A DNA stretch of 64,000 bases from Bacteroidota bacterium (GCA_028408365.1 JAOOLD010000003.1:1-64000); one strand, 5' to 3'; shown: positions 18,501-26,396, counted from the first letter of the stretch. Notes: a model not told the origin generated them from the letters alone. Made by a program: numbers and translations.

Positions 18501-18888
18501 AGTTAATGTCAAAGCATGGGACTCTTTTAACAATTCCAGCGAGAAAAGTATAACTTTCTACATTAGAGACGGAAATGTTCTCTCCATTAAAAATTTTCAA
18601 TGCTTGCCAAATCCAGTTGTAAGTAACTGTAATTTCTATTTTGAGCATAATCAATCATCAACTTCTCTAAAAATCAATATAATTATCTATGATATGCTTG
18701 GAAATAAAATCAAAAAAATTAAGAGAACATTTGATGGTCAGAGTAGCAGAATAGGTCCTATACTATGGAATTTACGAGATGAAACCAATGTAATTGATGG
18801 GGGTATATATATTGCTAAGTTATTTGTTGAGAACGAAATTGGCTCGACTAAGACTAAATCAAATAGAATTATAATAATTAATGAATAA
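15523..18888 (+). CDS. porU: Type IX secretion system sortase PorU
   Basis: A 1121-residue secreted protein with a short N-terminal signal. It contains a gingipain-like C25 peptidase domain (about 395-770). The catalytic pair is visible as His637 in NYTGHGGELGW and Cys671 in TATCKFSRFD. PorU cleaves the C-terminal sorting domain of T9SS cargo at the cell surface and helps attach it to anionic lipopolysaccharide. The C-terminus (FQCLPNPV ... GGIYIAKL) is itself a CTD-like domain, as known for PorU. It is followed 27 nt later by porV, its partner. Confidence 0.95.
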   Translation: MRLISVFLIFSLSSFSQENSQNSSIFSSGNWFKICVENDGVYKLSKEDLNNMGIDNPIYCDQISIFGNSFGMLPNKNSDYRPLEITENSIKLIDLNQNNILESEDIILFYGKSPNEWVFNSSSKNFEYEQHLYDDKNCYFINVEGIGQSKRIMLDNVSTTSPTIVNTFNDMAVVENETENLIESGSQWFGQRFDFQVQKSYSFNFPNLSNDSIYLKISAVSRSTSSSRFDIRAQGNIIGNINISPISGNYASDYAKDEVFNNYFLSNSDNLQVELTYVPQISNSTGWLDYIEINAERELNFVGTQMLFTNCKSITSEDRKYLINNVSTNQSIWDITKKNDVVQKEITFSNNQAQIFSKDDLCNEFIIFTNSNYLTPSFYGKIENQNLKEISNETEYIIITSKDFESQAYQISDLHSSYDNLVCEVVVIDLIYNEFSSGVKDITALRDFIRFQYLKENSQLSYILLLGDGSYDMKNRVQNNTDFIPTYQAKNSFHPVNSYVSDDYFVMLDEDDGDFLNDIIDLPIGRIPISNQQQANDFVEKLYSYYSNYSLGSWRNNFTFIADDCDNEFLGSNTHMWQADSLANIIDDNVQNFNINKIFLDNYNQISTAGGPRSPDAQNAINEAISKGSLFVNYTGHGGELGWTQERILELSQINQWSNIYRMPIFMTATCKFSRFDSPTVSSAGEQLLLNPKGGAIALLSTTRLVYSNPNYNLNKKFINSIVNNTNLNDQKIKLGDIFLETKVNSGSSLNNRNFTLLGDPALTINFAENLIEITESSVDTMKAFSEVSVTGIVKNNSGSKIENFNGFLNAKVYEYERNLSTLGQQNCTPMPYRDQSSLIFNGNCTVVNGDFNFKFTVPGDISYLFGNAKISMYAFDTTNTLTDAKGYDESFVIGGIENNFVEDNQGPQIDLYIDNRNFIDGGISSENPVLIVDLFDESGINTTLNGIGHQITATLNGGPPVILNDFYTSALDNYRSGTIEYQFFSLEDGEYIVNVKAWDSFNNSSEKSITFYIRDGNVLSIKNFQCLPNPVVSNCNFYFEHNQSSTSLKINIIIYDMLGNKIKKIKRTFDGQSSRIGPILWNLRDETNVIDGGIYIAKLFVENEIGSTKTKSNRIIIINE

Positions 18889-18915
18889 TAACGTTAATTG
18901 CAATATATTTGAAAA

Positions 18916-20097
18916 ATGAGATTTATTAGCATTTTTGTTTTGATAATTCTAGCTAACCAGCTAGCATATACTCAAAATCAGTTAGAAATTGATGACCTGA
19001 CAGGGGGTCTTAACACAATTACAACAGCAGTACCTTTTCTAATGATAACTCCAGATTCAAGATCTGGCGCAATGGGAGATGTAGGAGTGGCAACTTCCCC
19101 TGATGCTAGCTCACTAAGTTCAAACCCAGCTAAGTATAGCTTTATAGAGGATGATATAGGTTTTTCCATTTCATATGTTCCTTGGCTCAGAGCACTAGTA
19201 CCTGATATCAATCTTTCCTACTTAAGCGGATATGGAAAACTAAATGAGAACGATGCACTTGGATTTGAGTTGAGATACTTTTCACTCGGGGATATTACAT
19301 TTACTGATATTTTAGGAAACACTTTAGGTCAATTTAATCCAAACGAACTAGCACTTGCTATGTCATATTCAAGAAAGCTAACTGATTTATTTTCACTGTC
19401 TATTGCTCCAAGATTTATTTATTCCAATCTAACAGGAGGACAAATGGCTGGAAATCTTCAAACAAGAGCAGGAAGATCACTAGCAGCTGATATTTCAGGC
19501 TATTACACTAATAATATTCGATTTTTAAAAAGGGATTCCGACTTATCATTTGGATTTAATATTTCTAACATTGGAAACAAAATTTCATATACAAATGTCG
19601 GTGAGAGAGATTTTATACCCATCAATTTAAAACTTGGTTCTTCGTTAAACATTAATTTTGATGATTATAATAGTATGTCTTATTCATTTGACATTAACAA
19701 GCTTCTTGTTCCAACTCCACCACTTTATAATTCTGAAAATGAAATTATTGCAGGAAAAGATCCAAATGTGTCAGTTGTAAGCGGTATTTTTCAATCTTTC
19801 TCTGATGCGCCAGATGGATTTTCAGAAGAGCTTCGTGAAATTAATTTATCTTTTGGAACAGAATACTGGTATGCTCAACAGTTCGCTCTTAGAGGAGGAT
19901 ATTTTTACGAACATGACACAAAAGGAGGTAGAAAATTTTTCACTTTTGGTGCAGGAGTTAAATACAACGTTTTTGCTTTGGATTTTTCATATTTAATAAA
20001 TGCAAGTAGAACAATAAATGGTACTAATCCATTAGCAAATACTATGAGATTCACAATGATTTTTGATATTGGGGCATTACAACAAGAGGGAATATAA
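18916..20097 (+). CDS. porV: Type IX secretion outer-membrane protein PorV
   Basis: 393 residues: signal peptide to about residue 20, then a FadL-like 14-strand beta-barrel. The N-terminal MITPDSRSGAMGDVGVATSPD with SSNPAKYSF is characteristic of PorV/LptO. PorV collects cargo from the SprA translocon and hands it to PorU. It directly follows porU and its stop overlaps the ispF start by one base (TAATG), so porU-porV-ispF form one operon. Confidence 0.95.
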   Translation: MRFISIFVLIILANQLAYTQNQLEIDDLTGGLNTITTAVPFLMITPDSRSGAMGDVGVATSPDASSLSSNPAKYSFIEDDIGFSISYVPWLRALVPDINLSYLSGYGKLNENDALGFELRYFSLGDITFTDILGNTLGQFNPNELALAMSYSRKLTDLFSLSIAPRFIYSNLTGGQMAGNLQTRAGRSLAADISGYYTNNIRFLKRDSDLSFGFNISNIGNKISYTNVGERDFIPINLKLGSSLNINFDDYNSMSYSFDINKLLVPTPPLYNSENEIIAGKDPNVSVVSGIFQSFSDAPDGFSEELREINLSFGTEYWYAQQFALRGGYFYEHDTKGGRKFFTFGAGVKYNVFALDFSYLINASRTINGTNPLANTMRFTMIFDIGALQQEGI

Positions 20098-20579
20098 TGT
20101 ATAAAGTAGGAATAGGATATGATGTTCATTCTCTTGAAATAGGTAAACCGTTCATACTTGGTGGTCTAAAATTGAATCATAGTAAGGGGTCGGTTGGCCA
20201 CTCAGATGCCGATGTATTAATACATGCAATATGTGATGCATTACTTGGAGCATTAAACTTGAGAGATATTGGTTTCCATTTTCCTGATAATGAAAAAAAA
20301 TATGAAGGCATTGATAGTAAGAAACTATTAAAAAAGGTTATTGCAATGATGTTTGAAAATAAATTTGAAATCTCAAATATAGATTCAACGGTGTGTCTTC
20401 AATCTCCAAAATTAAAAGACCATATAGAAGATATGAAGCTTGTACTCGCTAAATGTATGCAAATAGATTTATCTCAAATATCAATCAAAGCGACCACCAC
20501 TGAAAAGTTAGGTTTCGTTGGCAGGGAAGAAGGTGTCTCTTGCTATGTTGTCGTTATGTTAAAAAAGTTAGTTAGCTAA
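20097..20579 (+). CDS. ispF: 2-C-methyl-D-erythritol 2,4-cyclodiphosphate synthase
   Basis: 160 residues, normal for IspF of the MEP isoprenoid pathway. The metal ligands are in GYDVHSL (Asp8, His10) and HSDADVLIHAICDALLGA (first His at about 39). The nucleotide-binding TTEKLGFVGREEG is near the C-terminus (about 138-150). It acts in the cytoplasm as a trimer. It is translationally coupled to porV and overlaps the convergent peroxiredoxin 3' end by 12 nt. Confidence 0.96.
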   Translation: MYKVGIGYDVHSLEIGKPFILGGLKLNHSKGSVGHSDADVLIHAICDALLGALNLRDIGFHFPDNEKKYEGIDSKKLLKKVIAMMFENKFEISNIDSTVCLQSPKLKDHIEDMKLVLAKCMQIDLSQISIKATTTEKLGFVGREEGVSCYVVVMLKKLVS

Positions 20580-21134
20580 ACAACTTTCTCCTTTTTCTTC
20601 AAAATAAATTAGTGAATCAATCATTCTAATTACTTCTGAAACATTTCTTTGAAGTGTAAAGAAGTTGACAGTTTGATATTGCACTACACCACTCTTATCA
20701 ATCAAAAAAGTACCTCTTAAAGGAATCATTGGTCCATCACAAGTGAGTTGATCGTCCTCGTTCAATGAATAATCTCCATACAGAACTCCATAATTAGATG
20801 AAATTGTCTTGGTCATATCTGAAATTAATGGAAATGTTACACCTTTGATTCCACCATTTTCTTTTGAAGTATTTAGAAATGCTTTGTGCGACTCTTCAGA
20901 ATCTGCAGAGCAAGCTATAACTTCAACATTTCTATTTGTAAACTCATCGAGTCTTTTCTGAAATGCATAAAGTTCATTTGGACATATTGAAGAGAAATTT
21001 TTTGTGTAGAAGATTAATAAGACATATTTTTTGTTTAAAAATTGTTCAATTGAAAAATTATCTACGATTTCGCAACCATTAACTATGGCTTTTGCATTAA
21101 ATGAAGGGGCTTTTTTTCCTGTTAGTACAGACAT
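20568..21134 (-). CDS. 2-Cys peroxiredoxin (AhpC/TSA family)
   Basis: 188 residues, thioredoxin fold. Peroxidatic Cys51 is in FSSICPNE and the resolving Cys185 is in the C-terminal GESCLAN, so it is a typical 2-Cys enzyme. The family motif P-x3-T/S-x2-C reads T-K-N-F-S-S-I-C here, so the nearly universal Pro is replaced by Thr44. The GVLYGDYSLNEDDQ and RGTFLIDKSGVVQY segments are normal. It reduces peroxides in the cytoplasm. It has its own consensus promoter (TTG-N18-TATTTTTG) with a 10-nt leader. Confidence 0.9.
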   Translation of the reverse strand: MSVLTGKKAPSFNAKAIVNGCEIVDNFSIEQFLNKKYVLLIFYTKNFSSICPNELYAFQKRLDEFTNRNVEVIACSADSEESHKAFLNTSKENGGIKGVTFPLISDMTKTISSNYGVLYGDYSLNEDDQLTCDGPMIPLRGTFLIDKSGVVQYQTVNFFTLQRNVSEVIRMIDSLIYFEEKGESCLAN

Positions 21135-21144
21135 ATTTTTTTTA

Positions 21145-21173
21145 CAAAAATAATAATATGATTTCTAAGTCAA
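21145..21173 (-). promoter_or_regulatory. Promoter of the peroxiredoxin gene (TTG-N18-TATTTTTG)
   Basis: Minus strand: -7 box TATTTTTG at 21145-21152, 10 nt from the ATG, and -33 TTG at 21171-21173, inside the last codons of the aquaporin gene. Confidence 0.7.
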
Positions 21174-21778
21174 AAGAAACTGTAAACTTTTGTTGCAATA
21201 TAGCTTCCTATAAAAGGGCCTAATAAATAATAAAAAAGATTAATAATAATATCTTGACCCTCAATAAAATTACTAATTAATAAAGGACCAATCGCAACAG
21301 CTGGATTTAATACAGCTCCTGAAATATTACCTACAGCTAGAATTGATATAACCACGCTCAAGGCAATTAAGAAACCGTAGATGTAATTTCCTCTTGTTTT
21401 GTTGCTCACAGCAAATAATAAAATTGTTGAAATGAGAAAAAAAGTGAATAATATTTCACATGCTATAATTTCAAAAAAATTGTAATCAACATTATCAAAT
21501 CTATTAATTAATATGCCACTAATTAAGAACTTTAAATATGAAGCTGTCAAGGAACCAAATAATTGAGAACACATATAAAAAAAAGATTCTTTAAGAGTTA
21601 TTTTTTTCATTAGGTAAATGCAAAATGTAACTGCAGGATTATAATGTGCCCCTGAAATATGATAACCAATATAAATTATTATCGCTAGAGTAATACCAAT
21701 AAACATAGGATTTCTAAAGGTAAGTATCGTAAAAACAAGGATAAAAGTACCGAAAAATTCAGTCAAATATTTTTTCAT
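21170..21778 (-). CDS. MIP/aquaporin family channel
   Basis: 202 residues with six hydrophobic helices, slightly shorter than most aquaporins. The two half-helix signatures are present as SGAHYNPAVTF (about 43-53) and SGAVLNPAVAIGP (about 153-165). Water versus glycerol selectivity cannot be decided by eye. Residues after the second NPA (AVAIGP rather than the Asp-Arg of glycerol facilitators) do not point to a glycerol channel and are unusual for a water channel, where Arg commonly follows. It is the last gene of a minus-strand run and overlaps the AAA ATPase gene by 4 nt. Confidence 0.88.
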   Translation of the reverse strand: MKKYLTEFFGTFILVFTILTFRNPMFIGITLAIIIYIGYHISGAHYNPAVTFCIYLMKKITLKESFFYMCSQLFGSLTASYLKFLISGILINRFDNVDYNFFEIIACEILFTFFLISTILLFAVSNKTRGNYIYGFLIALSVVISILAVGNISGAVLNPAVAIGPLLISNFIEGQDIIINLFYYLLGPFIGSYIATKVYSFF

Positions 21779-22299
21779 ATGTTTTCAATAACAAATTGAG
21801 CTCTTTTCTTTACTGAGGTTTTAGGAATCATTATCACATTGTATTTACATTCCTTGTATGTATTTAATAAAATTTTACCAATTAGTTCTGCTGTTTTATA
21901 ATCTTCATTTCTTTTGTTATCATTTTTATAGATATCTTTCCATGCTGGTGCAAAAAAAATATTTTCATTGTATTTGTATTTTAATAAAAAGCTATGCCAA
22001 AGCTCATTGTCAATATCAAGATTTTTGAATTTTAAATATGCTAAAGAATCAAAAACGCCTCTGTCAAAAAAATACAGTCCTTTTTTACAACTATTGTATT
22101 GATTAATTCTTTCATTTAATATAATCTTTTCGCTATCGTTATCAATAGAATTGATTTTTTGATTTGTTTCTTTGGCAAAATCTCTCGCTACCTCTTCTAT
22201 GCAATTATATTTTAGTTTTTTAAGCTGTGATATAATTGAAGTTTTTCCACTGCCTGGAGGTCCAGTAATTATTACTTTTTTAGAAAGAATATTATTCAA
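21775..22299 (-). CDS. P-loop ATPase (AAA_28-like, NadR-kinase-like)
   Basis: A 174-residue P-loop protein. Walker A is GPPGSGKTSII (about 13-23), then EEVARDF, FFDRGVFDSLAY (about 77-88, with the Asp-Arg-Gly of small kinases), and a basic C-terminus. This resembles the AAA_28 family, which includes the kinase domain of NadR-type proteins. The substrate is unknown. It sits between a methyltransferase gene (6 nt upstream) and the aquaporin gene (4-nt overlap). Confidence 0.75.
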   Translation of the reverse strand: MNNILSKKVIITGPPGSGKTSIISQLKKLKYNCIEEVARDFAKETNQKINSIDNDSEKIILNERINQYNSCKKGLYFFDRGVFDSLAYLKFKNLDIDNELWHSFLLKYKYNENIFFAPAWKDIYKNDNKRNEDYKTAELIGKILLNTYKECKYNVIMIPKTSVKKRAQFVIENI

Positions 22300-22305
22300 T
22301 TTTCA

Positions 22306-23037
22306 TTATAATTTTTTACCAAATAAAATTAATCTATCGGAGTTTTTTTGATATTCATCAAAGCTGTAGTTTCCAAATAAGCCAACAAGCTCTATTCCTA
22401 ATTTGTCAAATACATTCTTGAAATAATCAAGCTCAAGTAAGCTGACTTTTTCGTAATAACTGAATTCTAAATCATTATCTATAATTCTTATTTCTTTTAT
22501 GATTTTATTGTCTTCTACATACCTTTTTATCAAAAAAATAACATCATCAATTTGCTTTTTTTCGTTGCTAACTAAGTTTTTAATTACATTTTGAACATTA
22601 AAAAAGTCAATTACAATATGATAATTTTTTTTTATGCTATCAGCCATTGATTTAATTACACTAAAATTGTCTTTTTCATCATTAAAGTATCCAATTGAGG
22701 TGAATATATTAAGACATAATTTGAAATAGTCCTCTTTAAAACAATTTCTCATATCAAACTTGTGAAAACTAAGGCAATCGTTTTCGAATTTTTTACAAAA
22801 ATTAATACTTTCACTAGAAAGGTCTATTCCGGTTACTTGAAACCCTAAAGAGTTTAAAAAAATTGAGTGTCTTCCTTTGCCACATGCAACATCTAAAATT
22901 CTATCGTTTTTTTCAAGATTTAGTTTGTTAATTAAATTCTTGATGAATTGGTTAGCTTCGCTAGTGTCTCTGTTTTTGTATAAAATATGATAATATTTGG
23001 AATCAAACCAATTCTCGTACCAGTAAGCTTTATTCAT
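22306..23037 (-). CDS. Class I SAM-dependent methyltransferase
   Basis: About 243 residues. SAM-binding motif I is ILDVACGKGRHS, preceded by LEKNDR, followed by GIDLS (motif II) and FTSIGYF. The start is moved from 23088 to the ATG giving MNKAYWYENWFDSKYYH. That ATG overlaps the rlmB stop codon by 8 nt, a usual junction in this genome, while the track's extension is rlmB sequence read in another frame. The acceptor substrate is unknown. Confidence 0.85.
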   Translation of the reverse strand: MNKAYWYENWFDSKYYHILYKNRDTSEANQFIKNLINKLNLEKNDRILDVACGKGRHSIFLNSLGFQVTGIDLSSESINFCKKFENDCLSFHKFDMRNCFKEDYFKLCLNIFTSIGYFNDEKDNFSVIKSMADSIKKNYHIVIDFFNVQNVIKNLVSNEKKQIDDVIFLIKRYVEDNKIIKEIRIIDNDLEFSYYEKVSLLELDYFKNVFDKLGIELVGLFGNYSFDEYQKNSDRLILFGKKL

Positions 23038-23770
23038 CTCTTTGGCTTTGAATTTCGTATAAAAAAATTGCTGTAGCAACAGAAACATTTAAAGAGTTAA
23101 TTGTTCCAAACAAATCTATTCTTAAAGAAGTATCGCACATTTTTAAAATATTTTTACTAATGCCTAAATTCTCAGATCCCATTACAACTGCAACAGGATG
23201 TTTGAAATCAAAATCACTAATTTTTTTATTTCCTCTTTCGCTACAAGCAACAATTTTTAAGCCAGATTCTTTTAAAAATTGTATACTTTCTTGAAGATTC
23301 CAAGACCTACATACTTTAATTTTTGTTAATGCTCCTGCCGATGTCTTGACTGCGTCTGAATTTATCGAAGCAAAGTTTTTTTCAGGTACTAAAATAGCAT
23401 CTACTTGTAGGCATTCAGCACTTCTTGCAATAGCTCCAAAATTTCTTACATCAGTAATATTGTCAAGTATTACTACTAATGGTGTCTTACCTCTTTCATA
23501 AGTTTCTGGCACAACATTTTCAAGTTTGTGAAAATCAATTGGTGATAGAAATGCAACTACTCCTTGATGGTTTTTTTTAGTTATTCGGTTAATTTTTTCA
23601 GCTGGTACATGCTTGTAATTTATTCTTTTTGTCCTGACTAACTTCCATAGCTCAGCAAACAAATCGTTTTTCAACCCTCTTTGAATGAATAATTTATCAA
23701 TTGTTTTGCCTGAGCTTATTGTTTCAATGATAGGTCTTATACCATATATAAGTTCTTTATTTTTCATCAT
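23030..23770 (-). CDS. rlmB: 23S rRNA 2'-O-methyltransferase RlmB (SpoU family)
   Basis: 246 residues. An N-terminal substrate-binding domain (YGIRPIIETI) precedes the SpoU knot domain. Its three motifs are NITDVRNFGAIARSAE (about 107-122), VMGSENLGIS (about 192-201) and SLNVSVATAIFLYE (about 222-235). It methylates the 2'-OH of a 23S rRNA guanosine (G2251 in E. coli). RlmB is the closest match, but a related TrmH-type rRNA methyltransferase cannot be excluded. It overlaps the RmuC-like gene by 14 nt at its start. Confidence 0.9.
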   Translation of the reverse strand: MMKNKELIYGIRPIIETISSGKTIDKLFIQRGLKNDLFAELWKLVRTKRINYKHVPAEKINRITKKNHQGVVAFLSPIDFHKLENVVPETYERGKTPLVVILDNITDVRNFGAIARSAECLQVDAILVPEKNFASINSDAVKTSAGALTKIKVCRSWNLQESIQFLKESGLKIVACSERGNKKISDFDFKHPVAVVMGSENLGISKNILKMCDTSLRIDLFGTINSLNVSVATAIFLYEIQSQRDE

Positions 23771-24923
23771 TTTTAAATTCGATATTTGCTTCGATATCAG
23801 GTATTTGTCTTAATTCAATTTCTTTTTTAATTTTTTCAGATTGACTTTTTAGTTCCTTTGTTAGTATTTGTTTTTTTCTTTTTTCCATTGGAGGGTTTAA
23901 TTTTTCAGCATTCTCAAACTGAATGACGCTTTCTAATATTTCTCTTGGAAGTAAAGAACCAGTTTTACTGAGTGTTTCTAAAAATTCACTTGCAAAAAAT
24001 TGATCAATTTGGATTCTTCGTTTTGTTGTATGTGCAAATTTACCAATTACTCTACAGATGTTATCTCTTTCCTCTGGGCTAAGTTTATCTGCAAATTCAT
24101 ATTCTTCTATTTTTTTTAAACTTAGAATTATTGGCTCTAAGGAATCTTTAGTTATTATACTAACATTATAATCACCAATATTATAAGTAAATTTATCAAT
24201 TACAGAAAGTGTATTTGATGGTATGACTAAAAAAAGATCTTTTTTGACATTTTCATGTTTAGCATATTTTTTTAAATTTTCTGTTTGGTCTTTAATGTAT
24301 TTTGGAAAATTGCTTAAGTCATCACTTCCTGGACTTTTCGCATCAAAAATTATCAACTGGTCCATAATTTCAATGCAATTATCAGGCTTATTCCTTGGAT
24401 AGGGAAAATCTTCTTGACCTATATATTTAATTACATGATTGTTACAAATTAATTGAATATAACTTTGTACGTCTTTCTCGTGTTCGCTCCAAATTTTTTT
24501 CATTTTATCGATATTTTCTTTTTCTTCACGAACTCTTTCATCATTTACTCTAGCAATTTCTGTCTGTAGATTTTGTTGAATTGTATTTATTGATTCAATG
24601 CCTTTCCTCTGTGTTTCATTTCTACTTTCTTCATTATATTTTAGCTTGACAACCTCGCTTTTCAAAGAACTTTTTTCTTGCTCTGCTATTTTTAATCTTT
24701 CGTCAAGCTGAATTTTTTCGGCTTTAATTTCCTCAAAAGATAATAGTCTGGCCTCGGCTATCTTTACACCCTCTTCTAATCTTTTTATTTTTTCTTCTTT
24801 CTGAATAATATTTTTTTGCAGTTCACGATTCTCATCTAAAGATTCAACATTATTTTTTGATTTTAAGATTAGTGCTGATATTATTATTAGAACTATTAAG
24901 AGAGATAAAATGATAATTTCCAT
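23757..24923 (-). CDS. rmuC: RmuC-like DNA recombination protein
   Basis: 388 residues. An N-terminal membrane helix (about 3-20) is followed by a long Glu/Lys-rich coiled coil (about 28-150). The C-terminal domain contains QLIIFDAKSPG (about 189-199), LFLVIPSNTL and ITKDSLEPIILSLKKI. The order, with an Asp-x-Lys in a PD-(D/E)xK-like core, matches RmuC, which limits DNA rearrangements. The sequence is rather divergent from the textbook protein and the tail after residue 300 is highly charged, so the assignment is not firm. It lies 13 nt after the L,D-transpeptidase gene. Confidence 0.65.
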   Translation of the reverse strand: MEIIILSLLIVLIIISALILKSKNNVESLDENRELQKNIIQKEEKIKRLEEGVKIAEARLLSFEEIKAEKIQLDERLKIAEQEKSSLKSEVVKLKYNEESRNETQRKGIESINTIQQNLQTEIARVNDERVREEKENIDKMKKIWSEHEKDVQSYIQLICNNHVIKYIGQEDFPYPRNKPDNCIEIMDQLIIFDAKSPGSDDLSNFPKYIKDQTENLKKYAKHENVKKDLFLVIPSNTLSVIDKFTYNIGDYNVSIITKDSLEPIILSLKKIEEYEFADKLSPEERDNICRVIGKFAHTTKRRIQIDQFFASEFLETLSKTGSLLPREILESVIQFENAEKLNPPMEKRKKQILTKELKSQSEKIKKEIELRQIPDIEANIEFKNDEK

Positions 24924-24936
24924 AACTTTAATTTGA

Positions 24937-25524
24937 TTATTTAATCAGCACCAATGTACCAACTTCTACTTTTCTGTACAAATCTATTACGTCTTTATTT
25001 TTCATTCTAACACATCCATGAGAAGAGGGTATCCCTATTCTTCCTTCCTCGTTGGTCCCATGTATGTAAATATAACGTTCGTAAGAATCTATTCCATTTC
25101 CTTTGTTTATCCCGTATTCTTCCCCACTCAACCACATAATCCTAGTTGATATTATGTCAAGATCACCTTTGCTTGTGTCAGAAATTATGTCTACAATTTC
25201 TCCTGTTAACTTTCTTCCGATAAATCTTGAATTAATTGAAACATTATCACCAATTTTTGATTTTATGCGATGTATTCCTATTGGAGTTTTGTTGCTTCCA
25301 GCTTTATTTCCTACACCTTTTTCAGAGCTAGATATTGAATAAATATCTGTAATTTTTTTTTCGTTTACTAAATAAAGCTTTTGATTTTTAATTTCAATAC
25401 AAATAAAACTTGATGGTAAATTTCTATCTTTTTGAGTAAAATAATTTTCACATTCCTTAACTATTAAATCATCGCTTATGAATAAGTTTGAAAATAAAAA
25501 TATTAAATATAGATTTATCACCAT
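24937..25524 (-). CDS. L,D-transpeptidase (YkuD domain), murein L,D-transpeptidase-like
   Basis: 195 residues with an N-terminal hydrophobic signal (about 1-17). The YkuD domain begins at about ICIEIKNQKLYLV and ends with the active-site region IHGTNEEG ... SSHGCVRMKNKDV (His about 149, Cys about 166). It would cross-link or trim peptidoglycan in the periplasm through the Cys nucleophile. It overlaps ung by 7 nt and precedes the RmuC-like gene in the same transcription unit. Confidence 0.9.
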   Translation of the reverse strand: MVINLYLIFLFSNLFISDDLIVKECENYFTQKDRNLPSSFICIEIKNQKLYLVNEKKITDIYSISSSEKGVGNKAGSNKTPIGIHRIKSKIGDNVSINSRFIGRKLTGEIVDIISDTSKGDLDIISTRIMWLSGEEYGINKGNGIDSYERYIYIHGTNEEGRIGIPSSHGCVRMKNKDVIDLYRKVEVGTLVLIK

Positions 25525-26180
25525 TTAATCTGTTGTTTTCCAAGTTGATATAAAATTTGATTTGTTTTAGAAAAATGTTTGCATCCAAAAAAGCCACTAT
25601 GAGCTGAAAAAGGTGAGGGATGTGCTGCAGCTAAAATGTGATGTCTCGAGCTATCAATTATCGATAATTTACTTTGCGCAAACTTTCCCCATAAAAGAAA
25701 AATAATATTCTCTTTTTTGTTAGATATAATTTGTATGACTTTGTCAGTAAATTTTTCCCAACCAAAATTTTTATGCGAACCTGCTTGGTTCTTACTAACA
25801 GTTAAAATTGAATTCAAAAGTAAAACTCCTTGATTTGCCCATCTTTCTAAATTTCCAGAAATTGGTAATTCAATTTTTAAATCATTTTTTATTTCTTTAA
25901 AAATATTTTTTAATGATGGTGGTTGAGATATATTTTCATTCACAGAAAAGCATAATCCATTTGCTTGTCCCTCATTATGATAAGGGTCTTGCCCCAATAT
26001 GACAACTTTTACATTACTTAGCGGAGTTAGCTCAAAAGCTTTAAAAATATTTGTCCCTTTTGGATAAACAGCAGTTTTTGCTTTTTCTTGTAAAATTTTT
26101 TTCTTTAGAATTTTAAAGTAATCTTTTTGGAATTCTTGTAACAATTCCGTCTTCCATGATTTTTCTAAGCTTGGATTCAA
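25518..26180 (-). CDS. ung: Uracil-DNA glycosylase
   Basis: 220 residues, family 1 UDG, which removes uracil from DNA. The water-activating loop VVILGQDPYHNEGQANGL (about 54-71), a central LLLNSILTV and the Leu-intercalation loop AAHPSPFSAH are all present. The start is TTG at 26180. There is an in-frame stop only a few codons upstream and no ATG near the N-terminus, while PSLEKSWK already matches the family start. It is the first gene of the run ung-ldt-rmuC-rlmB-methyltransferase-ATPase-aquaporin. Confidence 0.96.
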   Translation of the reverse strand: MNPSLEKSWKTELLQEFQKDYFKILKKKILQEKAKTAVYPKGTNIFKAFELTPLSNVKVVILGQDPYHNEGQANGLCFSVNENISQPPSLKNIFKEIKNDLKIELPISGNLERWANQGVLLLNSILTVSKNQAGSHKNFGWEKFTDKVIQIISNKKENIIFLLWGKFAQSKLSIIDSSRHHILAAAHPSPFSAHSGFFGCKHFSKTNQILYQLGKQQIKW

Positions 26181-26216
26181 TTGTTTAAAATGTTAATAAA
26201 GATAAAAATAAATTGA

Positions 26217-26230
26217 TTTTTTTTTTTTTT
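26217..26230. repeat. T14 homopolymer
   Basis: Fourteen consecutive T on the plus strand in the gap between ung and the small lipoprotein gene. No stem precedes it, so it is not called a terminator. Confidence 0.7.
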
Positions 26231-26249
26231 AAACATAATTTAATATATG

Positions 26250-26257
26250 TATTTTTG
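26250..26257 (+). promoter_or_regulatory. -7 promoter box TATTTTTG
   Basis: TAnnTTTG match 10 nt before the ATG of the 42-residue lipoprotein gene. Confidence 0.5.
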
Positions 26258-26267
26258 TAAAAAAAAA

Positions 26268-26396
26268 ATGAGAATATTTTTAGGACTAATACTTTTATTT
26301 GCTTCCTCTTGCAGTGTTTACAAAGAAAAATGCGATGGTGTTTCTGAAAACAGTTCAAAACACATGACTAGCATAAATAAGATAGACAACTCATAA
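26268..26396 (+). CDS. Small lipoprotein, 42 residues (not in ORF track)
   Basis: An ORF below the track's length cutoff. It starts MRIFLGLILLFASSC, an Arg-containing N-region, hydrophobic core and good lipobox with Cys15. A short polar tail of 27 residues follows, with one further Cys (22). A -7 box TATTTTTG sits 10 nt upstream, and lipA begins 39 nt after the stop. Signal peptide plus promoter make it likely to be real. Function unknown. It may be an entericidin-like or envelope-anchored small protein, but there is no family evidence. Confidence 0.6.
   Translation: MRIFLGLILLFASSCSVYKEKCDGVSENSSKHMTSINKIDNS

Noticed and set aside
26217-26230. T14 run as an intrinsic terminator
   Set aside because: No GC-rich stem precedes it on either strand.
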